DNA of 64,000 nt from Toxonevra muliebris (GCA_963691655.1 OY829326.1:41319989-41383988), one strand, 5' to 3'. Shown: positions 43,200 through 55,495, counted from the stretch's first letter. Numbers and translations: made by a program. The notes: generated from the sequence alone by a model not told the origin.

Positions 43200-44183
43200 A
43201 TGAGTGAAGAAAAAAACGTACGTTTTAAAATTATTAAAAATTTTCAAAAAAATCCAAATTGCTCCTACAAAAAATTGCCCAAAGAATTGAAGGTCTGCCG
43301 TCAAACTGTTTCCAATGTTATTAAACAGTTTCAGGAGAAGTTGGCCATCGATAGGAAACCTGGTTCGGGAAGAAAACAAGGACCACATGATATTGGGAAA
43401 GCCAAGAAAATAGAAAGCATATTGAAAAGATTTCCAAGCACATTTCTCACACTATTTGGTGAGAAAAGTTAAAGCCAATGCAGGTTTGAAAACATACAAA
43501 GTCCAAAAAGTTCCAGACAGGAATGCTGCAAAAATTTAGACGCCAAAAGTATGGCTCGTAAATTAAAATCGAATTTCATACAATAATATTCATGTTGTTT
43601 GATGGACGACGAAAGAAAGACGTATGTACTGGCAGATTTTACGCAGCTTCCGGGTCAACATTTTTATGTTGCTGATGCTCGAGGAAATGTCGAAGAACAA
43701 TTTAGAATCCAAAAGCAGACAAAATTTCCTAAAAAATGTCTGGTATGGCAAGCTATATGCAGTTGCGGCAAAAGAAGCAAATCATTTGTTACAGTGGGCT
43801 CTATAAATACCGAAATATACATCAAAGAATGTTTGAAGAAAAGACTTCTTCCTTTCATAAGAGAGCACAATGTGTCCACATATTTTTGGCTCGATTTGGC
43901 ATCATGTCACTATGGCAAGAAAGCTCTGGAGTGGGGCCAATGTAATAGCATAGTTTTTGTACCAAGAGTGGCCAATCCTCCAAATTGTCCGGAGCTAAGA
44001 CCAGTGGAGAGATATTGGGCTCTTGTGAAAAGAAACTTAAAGAGCACAAAAAAGGTGTCCCAAAATATTGAAGATTTTAAAAGGAGATGGGCAAATTTCA
44101 CCAAAAAGGTGTCTGAAACAACTATCAAATTTCTAATGGAAGGCTTACCAAAAAAAATCCACGAGTTCATAAATAGTGGTTAG
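43200..44183 (+). pseudogene. DD37E Tc1-like transposase, copy 2
   Basis: The ATG at 43200 opens a DNA-binding half with a helix-turn-helix (KELKVCRQTVSNVIKQF) and a GSGRKQG linker. A frameshift and stop separate it from the catalytic half (43599-44183), which has MDDERKTYVLADFTQLPG, YFWLDLASCHYGKKALEW and NPPNCPELRPVERYWALVKR. All three acidic residues are present, and 37 residues lie between the second and third, so the class is DD37E, like ITmD37E elements of mosquitoes. The C terminus FINSG matches copy 1. The 3-prime flank is shared with copy 1 to about 44290. I could not define terminal repeats. Confidence 0.85.
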
Positions 44184-44290
44184 AACTATAAAAGTTATAT
44201 TTTTCTGTAATTTGTAATTTTTCTGTATTAAATAAAAAAAAAAATCAAAACTCTATGATCAACCGTTTAAAAATTATTGAATTTCATATA

Positions 44291-46949
44291 TGTTAAAATT
44301 TTTTCGATATCACTCTTTATATAACTTCAAACTGTTTTTATTCTGAAAATTCGGACAATTCAGGCTAAAAATAGTTTAATCTTTTTGCCTCGAGTGCTCA
44401 ACCAAAATATTATTTTTCGGATAGTACAAGTGGAAAAATAGTTTTCCGGAACTTGAGATTTATTTTATTTTCTTAGTTAATCTAAAATAAAAGATTTTAC
44501 AAAGTTTGATTCTTCTGCCTTAATCAGTTTCCCCTCGGAAGTGTGTTAAATCTGCTAGGCACAAGTTGGCACAATTCAATGTCAATAACTATGAAAAAAT
44601 GTGAAAAAAAAGAAAATTGTATAGGGATAAATTACTTCAGCAACTGTAACTTTGTGTAACACCTGCAATTGCGATAGGACAGGTTATAAAAAGCAAATAG
44701 AGACACACAGAGAAAGAGAGAGAGAGAGAGTTAATCTATATTTGTATAAGTCTATTTGCAAAATCGCAATCGGGCTTATGCTTATTGCTTTTTTTGTTGT
44801 TTTTTTTTTGTTTTTATGTAATAGTGATCATTGACCCTGGACGGCAATTTAAATTATTATTACAAAAAGGATATAAGAAAAACTCTTTTCCAATGTGTTG
44901 CTATTGCCGCGTTGTTGGATTTTTAAATTAGGGGTGACTCTCTATGAATAGAGAGTATGACGACAGACAAACATTCAGACAGATAAAGGAGTATAGTATG
45001 AGTATGCTGCTGTTACATACGGTGGCTTCAAAATAAATGGGTAACGCCAGATGCCGAAACAGATTCAGATATTTGAATAGTAAAGTTATTATCTTATATG
45101 GAGTCGTGATGTTTGAATGTGTATATTCAAACATTTATTCATTCACATGCTCGTTAGTAACATGTTGTTTTATGAAACAAAAAAAAGAAAAAATGAGAAC
45201 AAATTATAGAAAAATGAAAGGAGATAGAGAAGGTGATTGAGTATATGTTATGGGGATAAATGAGAGTTAAAGCACATTTGCGGCACCTGTTGTATGTCAT
45301 GACGCTGCCGTGGCAGTGTGTGAGTTAGAAATTGTAAATTGTGCGCTGTTTGCAAAACGCAATAATTTATCACAATTATTAAAAGTTATTATTTTTTATT
45401 GTTTTGTAAACTTTTACGGGTTGCTTGCATTTCACTTCTTCGTCTTCTTTTTTTTTTTTTTTTTTGTCAAATGTTGGAAGCTGTGAAGTACACTGTGTAA
45501 ACATATTTTAAGTACAATTTCAATTGCTTACATTACATTTGAATATTGTTGCCATGTTGACACAAAAGCAACATTATAATACACTTACAACATACAGCAA
45601 ACAATAAATGTCTGCAACCACTTAACCGTAAGCAGCAAAGGCAAACACACACACACTTCTTCTCGTGCCACTGCTCCTTCACTAGCTACTCCTTCTGCAT
45701 TTGTAATATTTACGCCATCATTACCAGTGCCACCATCACTGCCTCCATTACCATCAACGAATAGAATCGCCGCGGCATTTGCTTACCGCTACCGCTGAAC
45801 ACATCCTTCTGTTTTTATTCATGTAAGGACATGTGCAGGTTTTCTTCTCTTTTTTTTTCGCATGCTCACATACACACACATTCTTTAATATAATTTTTTG
45901 CAAACAAGGGTATATATTTTTTTTCCTACTTGCTACATTGTAAAAATGCAAGAATTGAATTGAATTGCGAAAAGAAAAAAAAACCAGAAAAAGCAAACAA
46001 GTAATGGAAACAACCCCAAAAGAATTGTCACAAGAAAATGCAGAATTTTCATTTCTTTTTTCGCATATTCTTTTGACTTTTATGCAAAAAAAAAAACCCA
46101 TACATATGTATGTAATAAGTATATACTAGCACATGCATAAATGATTATATGCAAACTGCAAGCAAATGTACTTTAGTTTGCATGAATTCGCGCGCGCGTG
46201 TGTGTGTGTGTGTGTGCGTGTGTGTTTGCATTACCGTACAACATAAGATGCCGTCGCCTCAGTGTGTTTCATAATGGTTGCAAAACATACATTCTTACAT
46301 TGAATGATATTTTTAAGTATGCTTGTATGTGTGTGTGTGTGCGTTTGAGGTTTAAGGCATAAATGTCCCTTTTGTATGTTTTATATACATATGTATAAGT
46401 TACAAGTGCATTTTTGTTGTTGTTTTGTTCGCTATATATGGTATGCATGAGTTTCGTGCAATTTTCTTTTCATTATTACGTTTTGAAAAAGAGAGGAGGG
46501 GCGTTTTTTTCTAAGGGCTTGTTCTTTACTTTTTAAGAAACAATTTGAAACACTTATCGTGGAAGAACTCATATTTTTAAGATGTCATTGAATTGATTTG
46601 TTATAATACAGCATATTCATTGCTTATAGTTATATCTTTAATTAATTTGTTTTTGCCAAAAGATATCCAGGAAAACTATGGCCATAATTGCTTTTTTATA
46701 AGAGAAATGCGAAAATATTAATATTTTTAATCTTCAAAATCGATAAAGAAAATATTTTTTACTCATAGTATCTAAAAAGAAAATCACTTAATATTTTTAG
46801 ACATCTCTATCTTTAAGACCGCATTTTTTCACTTCATTAAGAAAAATTTATTTAACTTTACTTTTACAAGAGAAAAATAAGAGCAGTACACGAAAAATGT
46901 TAATCCCAGAAAAAGGATCTTTAAAAACAAAAATATTTTTTTTTATCTT
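44291..46949. other. Noncoding DNA with GA, T and GT tracts
   Basis: GA-rich runs lie at 44704-44731, a T-tract at 45449-45466 and a (GT)n block at about 46193-46225. The ACC/ATC-rich 45700-45790 stretch is open in two frames but reads like an imperfect trinucleotide repeat. No gene is supported. Confidence 0.5.
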
Positions 46950-47480
46950 TCACATTAACCCTTTCCATCACCTTTCGTGCATAGTAGATGCACTGATTTT
47001 CTCGGCTGATTTGTTCTATTCTTTTTAAAACTCGTGTCTAGCCATTCCTTTTGTTTTTGGAGGTTACACTTTACCATCGCCATAGTCCAACAACGCTATT
47101 TGGTGGGTTGCATTCTTGGCATAATGTGACGTTGCCAGATCAGACCAAAGAAAAACTAAGGCATTATGGCTTCTTAAAACAGGTAAAAGAGATATTTTCA
47201 AGCATTCGTTTATACACACTTCTTGATTTATTGACCAAATGATAACAAAAGTTTCAGTTATTTTTCCACAAGTGCAAATTGACTGCTAAATCAAACATTT
47301 TTTTTGAAAATCTGAAATTTTTTCGGCTCTTGAAATTTTTACACACTTGGCCTCTAGCTTGTGCTGTGTAAAATTGTTGTCCAGGCAGTTGCTGTAAGTC
47401 ACATTTCACGTAGGTTTCATCATCCATAATGCAGCAGTTAAATTTCGTAAGAAAATTTCCGTTGAGTTTTCTGGCTTGAT
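46950..47480 (-). pseudogene. DD37E-type transposase relic, copy 3
   Basis: The minus strand reads MDDETYVKCDLQQLPGQQFY followed by TAQARGQVCKNFKSRK (first aspartate), then TETF and NECLKI near the central part, and LWSDLATSHYAKN (second aspartate). In a further frame come CNPPNS and, after the decayed glutamate region, a tail like NKSAEKISASTMH. It belongs to the DD37E class but is clearly more distant from copies 1 and 2 than they are from each other. It is heavily deleted and dead. Confidence 0.7.
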
Positions 47481-47689
47481 CACTGGCACTGGTGTTGCCA
47501 GAACGACGATTTTATCGTCATTTTGACGATTTTTTTTGGCCCAATGACGATTTCCGTTGAAAAATTATGATTTTTTAAATTAAAAAACAACTCCAAAAAC
47601 CGTTTTTGTTTTAAAATCTCTTCTGTTATTTTTATACCAAAAAAAAAAAACTTTAACCCCAAAAATCTCAATAATAAATAATGGGTTCA

Positions 47690-47965
47690 GTGCAGTATAA
47701 GCAATTGCTAGATCATCCTCAAACGCTGTGACGGGTGGGAAAAGAGAGTATTTATATAAACTAAAAACAAGATTGGGCCAAGCACTGAGCCTTGGGTAGG
47801 TGTTCCCCAAGATCGATAATCCTAGAGTTGCTTAGTTTATTGCTAACTTTTACTTTTTGTGTCCTATTCGATAAATAAGATTCAAAACAGCCATACATAA
47901 AACCACGAAATCCTATATTATACAATTTTTCTTAAAAGAATATTGTGATTCACCACGTTATATCA
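47690..47965 (-). pseudogene. LINE reverse transcriptase fragment, motif B region
   Basis: The minus strand contains EKLYNIGFRGFMYGCFESYL and SNRTQKVKVSNKLS, then after a frameshift TPTQGSVLGPILFLVYINTL, then FEDDLAIAYTALN. These are the fingers/palm motifs of Jockey/CR1-like reverse transcriptases: 'GVPQGSVLGPxLFLxYIND' and the aspartate pair, here EDD instead of ADD. The copy is short and frameshifted. Confidence 0.75.
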
Positions 47966-47999
47966 ACAAACATACCTTTATAATTATAAATGCTTGAAG

Positions 48000-48475
48000 T
48001 CATACTGTCAAGGTCCAATCAACTTGTTGGGGGGTGGTCTTCAGTCTTTCACACAATACGCTCTATAGAACCTCGTATGCGATATCAAGAAGACATAACC
48101 CACGATAGTTGGCGCAAATCGCTTCCCTTGTGGACTGGGCAGAGTGGGCTGAGCTTCCAATTGATCGACCATATTCTGCATAAGACCCGGTGCATGCGTT
48201 TTGCAAGCTCTTTGTCTCCGTTCTTAAACAATTCAGGATCCATCTGTATCCGCAATCTTATTCTTCTTCAGCCGAGCCATGGCTATTAAGCTTCCACAGT
48301 GCCGGGTCTATTATTGTCATCAACATTCAGCAGTTGCGGGAAGTGTTCCTTCCATACCCTGGATATCTGCCACCAAATTACCGTCTTCATACTTGCAGGA
48401 AAAGGGCCCGAACGAGCGAAAATCTTGCCGCTTCCGTTAATGTTTCAATTTCCGTTACATGGCCTTGAAAACTTA
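48000..48475 (-). pseudogene. LINE reverse transcriptase N-terminal fragment
   Basis: The minus strand reads VWKEHFPQLLNVDDNN, MDPELFKNGDKELAKRMHRV, LCRIWSINWKLSPLCPVHKG, then SDLRQLS with a neighbouring frame giving AICANYRGLCLLDIAYEVL and SVLCERLKTT. The order 'WKEHFxxLLN ... LFKxGxxxLxxxxHxLxxxIW ... CPxxKKGD...CxNYRGIxLLxxxYKVLSxxLxxRL' is that of a large LINE group. It is of a different kind from the neighbour at 47690-47965, with two or three frame changes. Confidence 0.75.
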
Positions 48476-49811
48476 TTTTTAAAGAAACTGTGCAAAACAT
48501 GGCCAAAGAAGTTTCACTTTAAAAATGCGATGAAGTTTAAGTTTTCTCCATACGATGCCTGTTAAATTAATAACGAGTCTATCATCCTTTCATTTAGTAT
48601 AAAAATGTTTTTTTTCGCTCAGTGTATGCTTGTGTAATTTTTTTTTCTTAATTCCTTTCGATGACTGTAGAGCATAGTGCATCGTTTGCGTAATTAGTTT
48701 TTTGTGAGTCTTAAACATTTTCGTAGTCATTACTTAAACTAAATAAACCATAATATAAAAAAAAAACTTTAATATTCTAAAAACACAATTGAAAAATTGT
48801 TGAAAAATTTTTTACAAAACCAACAAATGCACTTTACTTACTTTCGTCCGAAATAAAAAAAAAAACAAAAAAATAAAAATATAGTGGGCACTCGTACTTG
48901 AATTCGTGGTAAGTACGAGTAGGTAGCTACGTAAAAAGGAAATACATTGCGTTTTCTTCCGTTTTTGTTTTTCCGTTTTTCCTACAGTCATATAATTTCT
49001 CATTCGCATTCGAGAAATAGTAAAAAAGTTCGTGTTTTAATTACGGTGATGATGATGAAAAAAGAAAAAAAACACACACACAAAAAAAATTAAAAACGAA
49101 AGAGGAAACTTTACAATTATTCACCGCTGAGATGCGAATTTGAAGCATTTTTGTAATGATGAAAGAATTGCAACGAAAATGCTTTGCAATTATGCTCTGG
49201 TGCTGTTGCTGCTTACGAAAAAAATATGGTAGGTTTATATACACACACGTACATCCGCCATTTTTCTAGAGGCCCTTCTTCATTTCAATGTTTCAGTTGT
49301 GAAAATATATAAATTTAAAAAAAAAAACAGAAAAAACAGAAAAAAATATTTAAAAATATAAAACAGAAGTGAAAAATTGCACGGCAAGTGGAAATTTGTT
49401 GAAGCGTGAAGCGATGTTGTTGTTGTTGCTCTGCTGCTGTTATTTCAAGAGATGTGATGCACTTTAGAACATACAGTAGCGGTAGCAATGGTAGCAATAG
49501 GAGCAGCAGCAACAACAAACATTTTTCTCTACATATTTTTCTGTATATTTATTTTGGTTTGGTTTCATGTCTTTGTATAATTTTCATTATTGTTGTTGTT
49601 GTTGTTGGTGTTATTGCTGCTGCTGGTATAATATAGCAATTCCAAAGGAGGAGCTGAGTTTTAATTTGCAAACGAGTACATGAAAAAACGCGAAAAATTC
49701 AAACAAACAAAAACAAAAAAAGTATGAAACAAAATAATTATAATTTCAGTGTGAAATGAGGGGAATGAAGTTCACTATACACAGTCAGTGTATGTAAAGC
49801 ATTTGTGCATA
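48476..49811. other. Noncoding DNA
   Basis: A-tracts, GTTGTT and GCAGCA runs (49400-49530) and TGTTGT repeats (49590-49625). Open frames here are repeat artefacts. Confidence 0.5.
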
Positions 49812-49913
49812 ATGGCACCAGAAACCACCAGCACCAATACCGACACCACAAATGCAACAAACACACACACACAAACAGAAACCTACTATGACTACGATTA
49901 CAATATAAAATGA
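49812..49913 (+). CDS. Small threonine-rich ORF, possible exon
   Basis: ATG at 49812 (context CATAATGG, good for flies) opens a 33-codon frame rich in Thr and Asn with a YYDYDYN tail, ending TGA at 49911. It contains an NAT glycosylation sequon, as extracellular receptor N termini often do. An acceptor (AATTATAATTTCAG) ends at 49750 and a GTAAGT donor follows at 49915, so the block could be a spliced exon. The stop just before the donor argues against it being an internal coding exon. CA-repeat sequence contributes to the frame. Weak candidate. Confidence 0.25.
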   Translation: MAPETTSTNTDTTNATNTHTQTETYYDYDYNIK

Positions 49914-49919
49914 AGTAAG

Positions 49920-50289
49920 TTTTTCATTTCAGTTTGTTTGTTTGTATATGGTGGCATAATTATGCTGACAAGATTTGTACTTGAGCGCGATTGAAATGTC
50001 ATTAATACACCATCCATCCATCTCATTGAGACAGTAGCAAAGTAGGAACAGAAACAAGAACAGGAGCAAAGTGTAAGGAGTATTTTTATTATGATTACGA
50101 GTGCACATTACGACTAAGTCACAATGTAAAGCTGAGGCAGAGTAGCGGAAAGGAGAAGTTTTCGGAAGCTGAAGAGATGAATGCATTGAGTTGCTGAGAG
50201 CATTCATTAGTGGAATTGCATTGATGAATTGCATTGAATTCCCAATACCACAAAAGAATATAAGTATTAAAAGATTTATTTTTTATGTA
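49920..50289. other. Noncoding DNA
   Basis: No supported feature. A 101-codon minus-strand frame at 49929-50234 has no recognisable motif. Confidence 0.4.
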
Positions 50290-50702
50290 CAGTAAAGGAC
50301 AAAAGTCTACATACTTTGCACCGGATTTTCAGTTTCTGTAAACCTAAGTATAAATTAGGTTTGCAGTTTTTTTTCATAAATAAACAAAAATAATAGCTCT
50401 TGAAGACACCGCAAACTTAGTTGCCACGACGATTGCAGGTAGCTATTGATGCCCAAAGAGAACCCACTCATTATTGAAAGCAGTATAAAATGTTATTGTT
50501 CATGCTAAATACTTAATACTGTATGAAGATTTTGTCATGTTAAATTTTTGTTATGCTTGTGAATTTACCGTTATGTTGTTATTGTAATAAATTTATTTTT
50601 AATGAATAAATAAAACTGCGGACCCAATTTTTCCTTCAGATTCTTTAGTTTTATAAAAATTGAGAATCCTTTGAGGTGTATGCAAACTTTTGCCTTTCAC
50701 TG
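50290..50702. mobile_element. Tc1/mariner-type MITE
   Basis: The left end CAGTAAAGGACAAAAGTCTA and the inverted right end CAGTGAAAGGCAAAAGTTTG are terminal repeats of about 25 bases, each flanked by TA (50288-50289 and 50703-50704). The 413-base element has no coding frame. TA duplication with CAGT ends is typical of Tc1/mariner MITEs. Confidence 0.75.
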
Positions 50703-50939
50703 TACCTTGCCTAGTAACATGTAAAGTGCAGTAAACTGTAGCTTTCTTAAATTGAGTTACTGATATTGTTGAAATTTAAAAATAATTTTCCACAAGTTAC
50801 TCAAATAATAAATTAAAGAAAAAAGTTTTCAATATTTACAATACCCAGTGTTTAAAATAGGGTTGGTTTGCTGACGTTTTCTAAAAAAATAGTGAAACTT
50901 AGAAAATGTAAAAAATAACTTGTCTCTTTAATCCATTAA

Positions 50940-51441
50940 CCCTTCCCTGCCCATGCTGCCATGTATGATCCCACCACTTTGGACGGTAATAATGGCGCAA
51001 TATTGCGCCCAACTTCCAAGCTTTCTGTATCGATGCGCATATATAACGGTATTAGAAAACGCCAGCTGTCAAAATTTATTGCCATTTTTATGTGAAAAAA
51101 TACGTTTTTCACATAAAAATAATATTATATAAAATTTTTGATTTTCTATATAGCCGAAAAATATTGTTTCTATAAATTTCACACTGAATAATTGGTATAA
51201 ATTTTAATTTTTGGTTATTTTTCTCAATAATATGATGAAAAAAACAGTTATGTATTTCTATTTTACTTGATACTGCCCAACGAACCATATATGGCCCACT
51301 AGGTAATTGCAGATTTTAACACTTGCAATGAAGATATTGAAAAGATATTGAAAAAGTCATAGAACAAAAGTTGTTCAGAATAAAGAATGCTATCCCTTAA
51401 TATTGTTTTAAACAAAATTTGCGTTGTTAGGCAGAGAAGGG
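50940..51441. mobile_element. piggyBac-type MITE
   Basis: TTAA at 50936-50939 and 51442-51445 bounds a 502-base element with ends CCCTTCCCTGCC and, inverted, CCCTTCTCTGCC. No coding frame is present. A GGCGCAATATTGCGCC palindrome lies at about 50993-51008 near the left end. Confidence 0.75.
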
Positions 51442-51445
51442 TTAA

Positions 51446-52174
51446 AGACTGGAACCAGTTCTGTAAATTTCATTTGATCTATAATTGACTCAAATTATCA
51501 GAAACAATTTTCTAGCTCCCTACCTCTGCACACTTCTGCGATATTCATTAGATATTATTGTACCCAATGGGTCGTCGTGGTATTATATATTTTAAAAATT
51601 CTCGGTAAGCATCCGTTCAACTATTTACATACACTGGGTGCTAGTTTTCTGTATATTCCATATGCTGGAGCATTGACCAATAATTCCGCCTGCCAATCAC
51701 AATGTTACTTACTTGTTATTAGCTACAAGTGTGTGTCTCGTTTGTCAGAATTGAACCATTTCGCCATTGGAACAGTATGGGGGAAATCGCAATTGTAATT
51801 GTCCATTGATGTCCATGAAGCAAATGGAAAAGAAAATACAGTCCGTGGCGTAAATAATCGTTGCTTTGGGTACAATGTTGTGCGTTGGATATACTATATA
51901 GTTAGGTAAGTTTCATCCATCTATCGCAATAAAATTATTTTTTTCCAGTTCAGTGAGCCTTTGTACAGGACCAAGCGATTCGACCATGAACAAAAGAAGC
52001 ATGCTTTGCTGCTATGGGAAAAAATAGGGTTGGCCACTCTTCACAAAGGTTAGGTTAAGTGGCTGTCCAGGGATACACTTAGGTCACAATGGCTCATTGC
52101 GATACCATATGGTTGGATCTACAGTTTAACGCCTGTTTCGAACGGCGCAGAGTTTTTGATCTTCAAACAAAAAG
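51446..52174. other. Noncoding DNA with LINE-associated repeat
   Basis: AGGTTAGGTTAAGTGGCTGTCC at about 52047-52068 resembles the block at 35324-35341 and sequence commonly flanking fly LINEs. A 73-codon frame at 51577-51798 is not recognised. Confidence 0.4.
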
Positions 52175-52435
52175 ACGACAAAAATAGAAGGAGTTGTTGT
52201 AGAGTCACAAATTTTAGTACGGGTGTTGCTTATGTTAATACATCGTCAGGGTGCAAAAAGTAAAATGATAAGCTTACTGCCACGCCCATCTCCCATACAA
52301 CCAAAGTTGGATCAAAATAGAAGGATTCTTCGTAGAGTTAAAAATTTTGATACAGGAGCTTCTTATGTCAATGCAATGCCAAGGTAGAAAAATAAAAAAA
52401 ACCGCTTGTGACCACGCCCACCTCCCATACAACAT
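52175..52435. repeat. Two-unit tandem repeat of about 125 bases
   Basis: Two diverged units start AAAATAGAAGGA (about 52179 and 52315) and end CCACGCCCA(T/C)CTCCCATACAAC (52287-52309 and 52411-52433). Each has GTAGAGT, AAATTTT and CTTATGT(T/C)AAT in the same order. They adjoin the 3-prime side of the minus-strand LINE. Confidence 0.6.
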
Positions 52436-52599
52436 ATTTTTATTTATATTTAAAAAGGCTTGAAACATAAGTGCATTAAGATATACAAAATTCTTTTTTA
52501 ACACAACCAATAGGAACATTAAATTAACAAATTTAATAAATTTAAAATTTAAAACAATAATAGTCAACATCCAAAATAAATATATAAAGTAAGAAATTA

Positions 52600-53320
52600 A
52601 CATATAAAAAACAATTAAATAAAGAATACAATTTAAAAAAAAAAAAACAATTAAATAATGAATACAATTTTGAACATTAAAACTTAATACTAATTAATTT
52701 TATTAATACTTGTGGGTCCTTTTGAGAAATACTCATGAATAGAAGATTTAAACTTTGCTATGCTTGATTTTATATGCAGGGGTAATAAATTGCAGGTTCT
52801 TATGGTGTTAATGAAAAATAGTCGACTGGTGTTTAAGTAATTAAAGCAAGGCATAATAAGTTGCTTAGTTCTGTTGGATTGTGCAAAGATAAGTTTGTCA
52901 TAGAGATACATTGGAGTTCTTGTAAGTATTAGTTTGTGAAGAAAAATGCAGTTTCTTGCTTTAAAATATTCATCTAATTCCATGCCAAATATATCTTTTC
53001 TCCAGCTGGACATATGGTCAAGTTTTTTTAACCCAAAAACATATCTAGTAGCATAGTTCAGTGCGATTTGTAGCTTATGAAGAGATTGGGAGTCAAGTTC
53101 ACAATACACGAGTTCAGAATACATAACAAGCGGGACAACAAGTTGCTTTACAAGTAATTTTCTGGTTTCTGGGCGTAAAATTGACGGTCATACGCAAATT
53201 TCTCAACACAAAATAAACTTTTGACACATCATTATTAATATGGTGGTTGCAAGTTAGCGAAGAGTTTAGATATATACCCAAATTTTTAACTTTTTCAACA
53301 AACTGTAGCTGCATGTTAGT
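52600..53320 (-). pseudogene. LINE reverse transcriptase C-terminal region
   Basis: The minus strand reads VEKVKNLGIYLNSSLTCNHH then INNDVSKVYFVLRNLR (53314-53114). After a frameshift it continues as LHKLQIALNYATRYVFGLKK, MELDEYFKARNCIFLHKLIL and FFINTIRTCNLLPLHIKSSI, ending KGPTSINKIN at 52690. This is the long C-terminal stretch after the catalytic palm in Jockey-like LINEs. It is one of the better preserved relics here. Beyond the stop, about 25 bases (ACAATTAAATAA(A/T)GAATACAA) are repeated twice at 52609-52673, probably part of the LINE tail. Confidence 0.8.
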
Positions 53321-53384
53321 AAAAAAAAATCAATATTTTTTTTTTTATCGCTGAGAATCACTAAAAAAGTTTATATTAATGTAT

Positions 53385-53690
53385 TGTAAAAGTCCCTTTC
53401 CATCACAACCTCGAATCCGCTAAACAGAGATGAAATAGTCTCTCCACTTGTACTACTGAAGCAAAATTTAAAAGGACCGGATACAACGAAATAATTGATG
53501 ACCCTATGATAAAAAATCTCTTTGATGTCGCCAAATTTTGAAAAATCAAAAACTTTGGATTGTGTCTTTCTTTTAAAATTACAGGAGGAATATTTACGGA
53601 ATATTTTTGTTTGCATTTCTTTGCAAAAATAATAAAAAAATACCAGAGGGAAAGGCGTAATCGTAGTGTGACCCACTGTGAACGAATAGT
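53385..53690 (-). pseudogene. Possible hAT transposase dimerisation-domain relic
   Basis: On the minus strand one frame reads FASVVQVERLF and the overlapping frame SGFEVVMERDFYNTLI. Joined by a frameshift this follows the hAT C-terminal pattern 'SSxxVERLFSxxGxVxxxxRxxLxDxxFxxLI'. Upstream, FSKFGDIKEIFYHRVIN could be the preceding helix. No ends or target duplications were found. The call rests on a short match. Confidence 0.45.
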
Positions 53691-53700
53691 TATAATACAC

Positions 53701-55491
53701 ACATGTAAAAATTTGTAATTTTTAGATTGTTTATTTTGGTATTTTAAATCTTCTTATTTGTGTACTTCCAAACAAAGTGTTTTGAGTTTCATTTACTAGA
53801 TAAAGTATACCAACAAATATATACAATTTTATTTCTAGTCAACAGCATATTCACATTAACACTTAAGGCAATAACAATATCCGAGAATATGATGATATAA
53901 CTGACATACTACTAACTAACGTTATGTTGTTTGAAGAGTCTCCAGTGAGTTCTTTTGTTTTTTTCTTTCTTATTTTTTGCATCTGCCCAGACAGAAATAA
54001 TCAATATATGTGCTCCAACCAAACTACAAAGCAGCCAGTCAGATAACCAGCCAGAGCAAGTGCGACAATTCTCCTGGTGGCAATGTCTGTCTCTCTGTCT
54101 GACTGTCTGTATGTTTGTCTGTCTGCACATCTCAATGTAATTTGCAAAAGCGCGCCGCTGACAGTCAAAACAACACGTTGTCATCAACTCTTTTGTTGCT
54201 GCTGTTTGCTGTCACAGCAGCAATAACGGGAATTTTTATAGTTATTTGCCAAAAATGGTTGTTGACATTTTGTGCCGCCGTCAAAGAAGCACAAATAAAA
54301 ATAACAACAACAAGCACATATTTGTATGCTCAAAACGAAAACAACTAAAGAAATAAAACAATAAAATTTTTGCATTGTAAGCAAAAAAAAACTGCAACAT
54401 CATAAACACACACGCACACACACACACACACACGTACACATAAATAAAACTTTATAACTTTGACGTTGTGCCAATATTGGCCAAGAGAATTGCCACCATA
54501 AAGAAGTTGTTTATGGTAGGATTAAAAAAAAGAAAAGAAAAGAAGAAATCAATATCTATATATGTATGCATACACACATACCAATAAAAAAAAACTAATT
54601 TGAGTTTTCAAATTCACACTTCAATTGTCAAGATTTGCAAAAAACTATGAAAATTTACACAACAAAGAGTAAACTTTGTAAAGAGAAAATGTAAGCTCGT
54701 GGTTAAAACTTTCGCCCTATTGAATTTATTTAATAACAACACCACCCCCACATACATACACTCACATGCATCATAAACGTGTGGAAAACACTTATTATTT
54801 TTTATAGTATTTTTCATTTTTATTTGAGTTTTTTTCTTAAGTGAACATCAATGAAATTCCACCGGCAATGGCGTGCCGACCGAGGTGTGTGGTTCAACTC
54901 CAGTTGGTCTTTAAGGGCGACCGCTTAGTATTTGAATGAACATAAAATTTTAACTCTTTTGCCACTTTGGTATTTAGATTGATGTTTTGTTTTTTATTTT
55001 TATTTTAATGCTGCTATTAATTTTTCCCCAAAGTGGTGCTTATGTTAATATACTACATAAGTTTTCCTATTAACCATGCCTTTGCAATAACTACTACTTA
55101 CACTTCTCGTATATTCATATTTTTAATTTGCTGTTTATTCCATTGTTCTAATTTTTATTGTTTTCATTTGCTAATACGGTCAGGTTTTACTCAGATTCAC
55201 TTAAATGAGCTTACCATATAATTAACCGCTTAATTGATTTATAAAACTTCTTGCTTTGTGAAATTTATAACTTTGATGAAATGAAAAGAAAGCTTTATTA
55301 GGAATCGAGAAAACTTTTACAATTTGTGTGGAACGAGCTTTTTTTTTTAAATGATTGCAAATCTGTGGTTTTAATTATTTTTAAAAACACTGGAATATAC
55401 TAAATTTTTAAATAATATCTACAAAAATAAGATACTAAGGAACCTATTTTAATTAAAAGTATTTATTTAGTACTAAAAACGTCGCATTCGG
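53701..55491. other. Noncoding DNA with CA microsatellite
   Basis: A (CA)n tract lies at about 54406-54433; GTCTGTCT repeats lie at 54083-54124. A block at about 54865-54930 (GGCAATGGCGTGCCGACC, GGGCGACCGCTTAG) resembles common fly interspersed repeats. No gene is supported. Confidence 0.5.
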
Positions 55492-55495
55492 TTAA

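Noticed and set aside
45700..45800. ACC/ATC-rich open frames as a possible exon
   Set aside because: Two opposing frames are equally open and the sequence is an imperfect trinucleotide repeat; there is no convincing splice pair.
46955..46975. TTAACCCTTTCCATCACC as a possible piggyBac-type end
   Set aside because: No inverted partner was found, and the sequence continues the C-terminal coding relic of the DD37E copy at 46950-47480.
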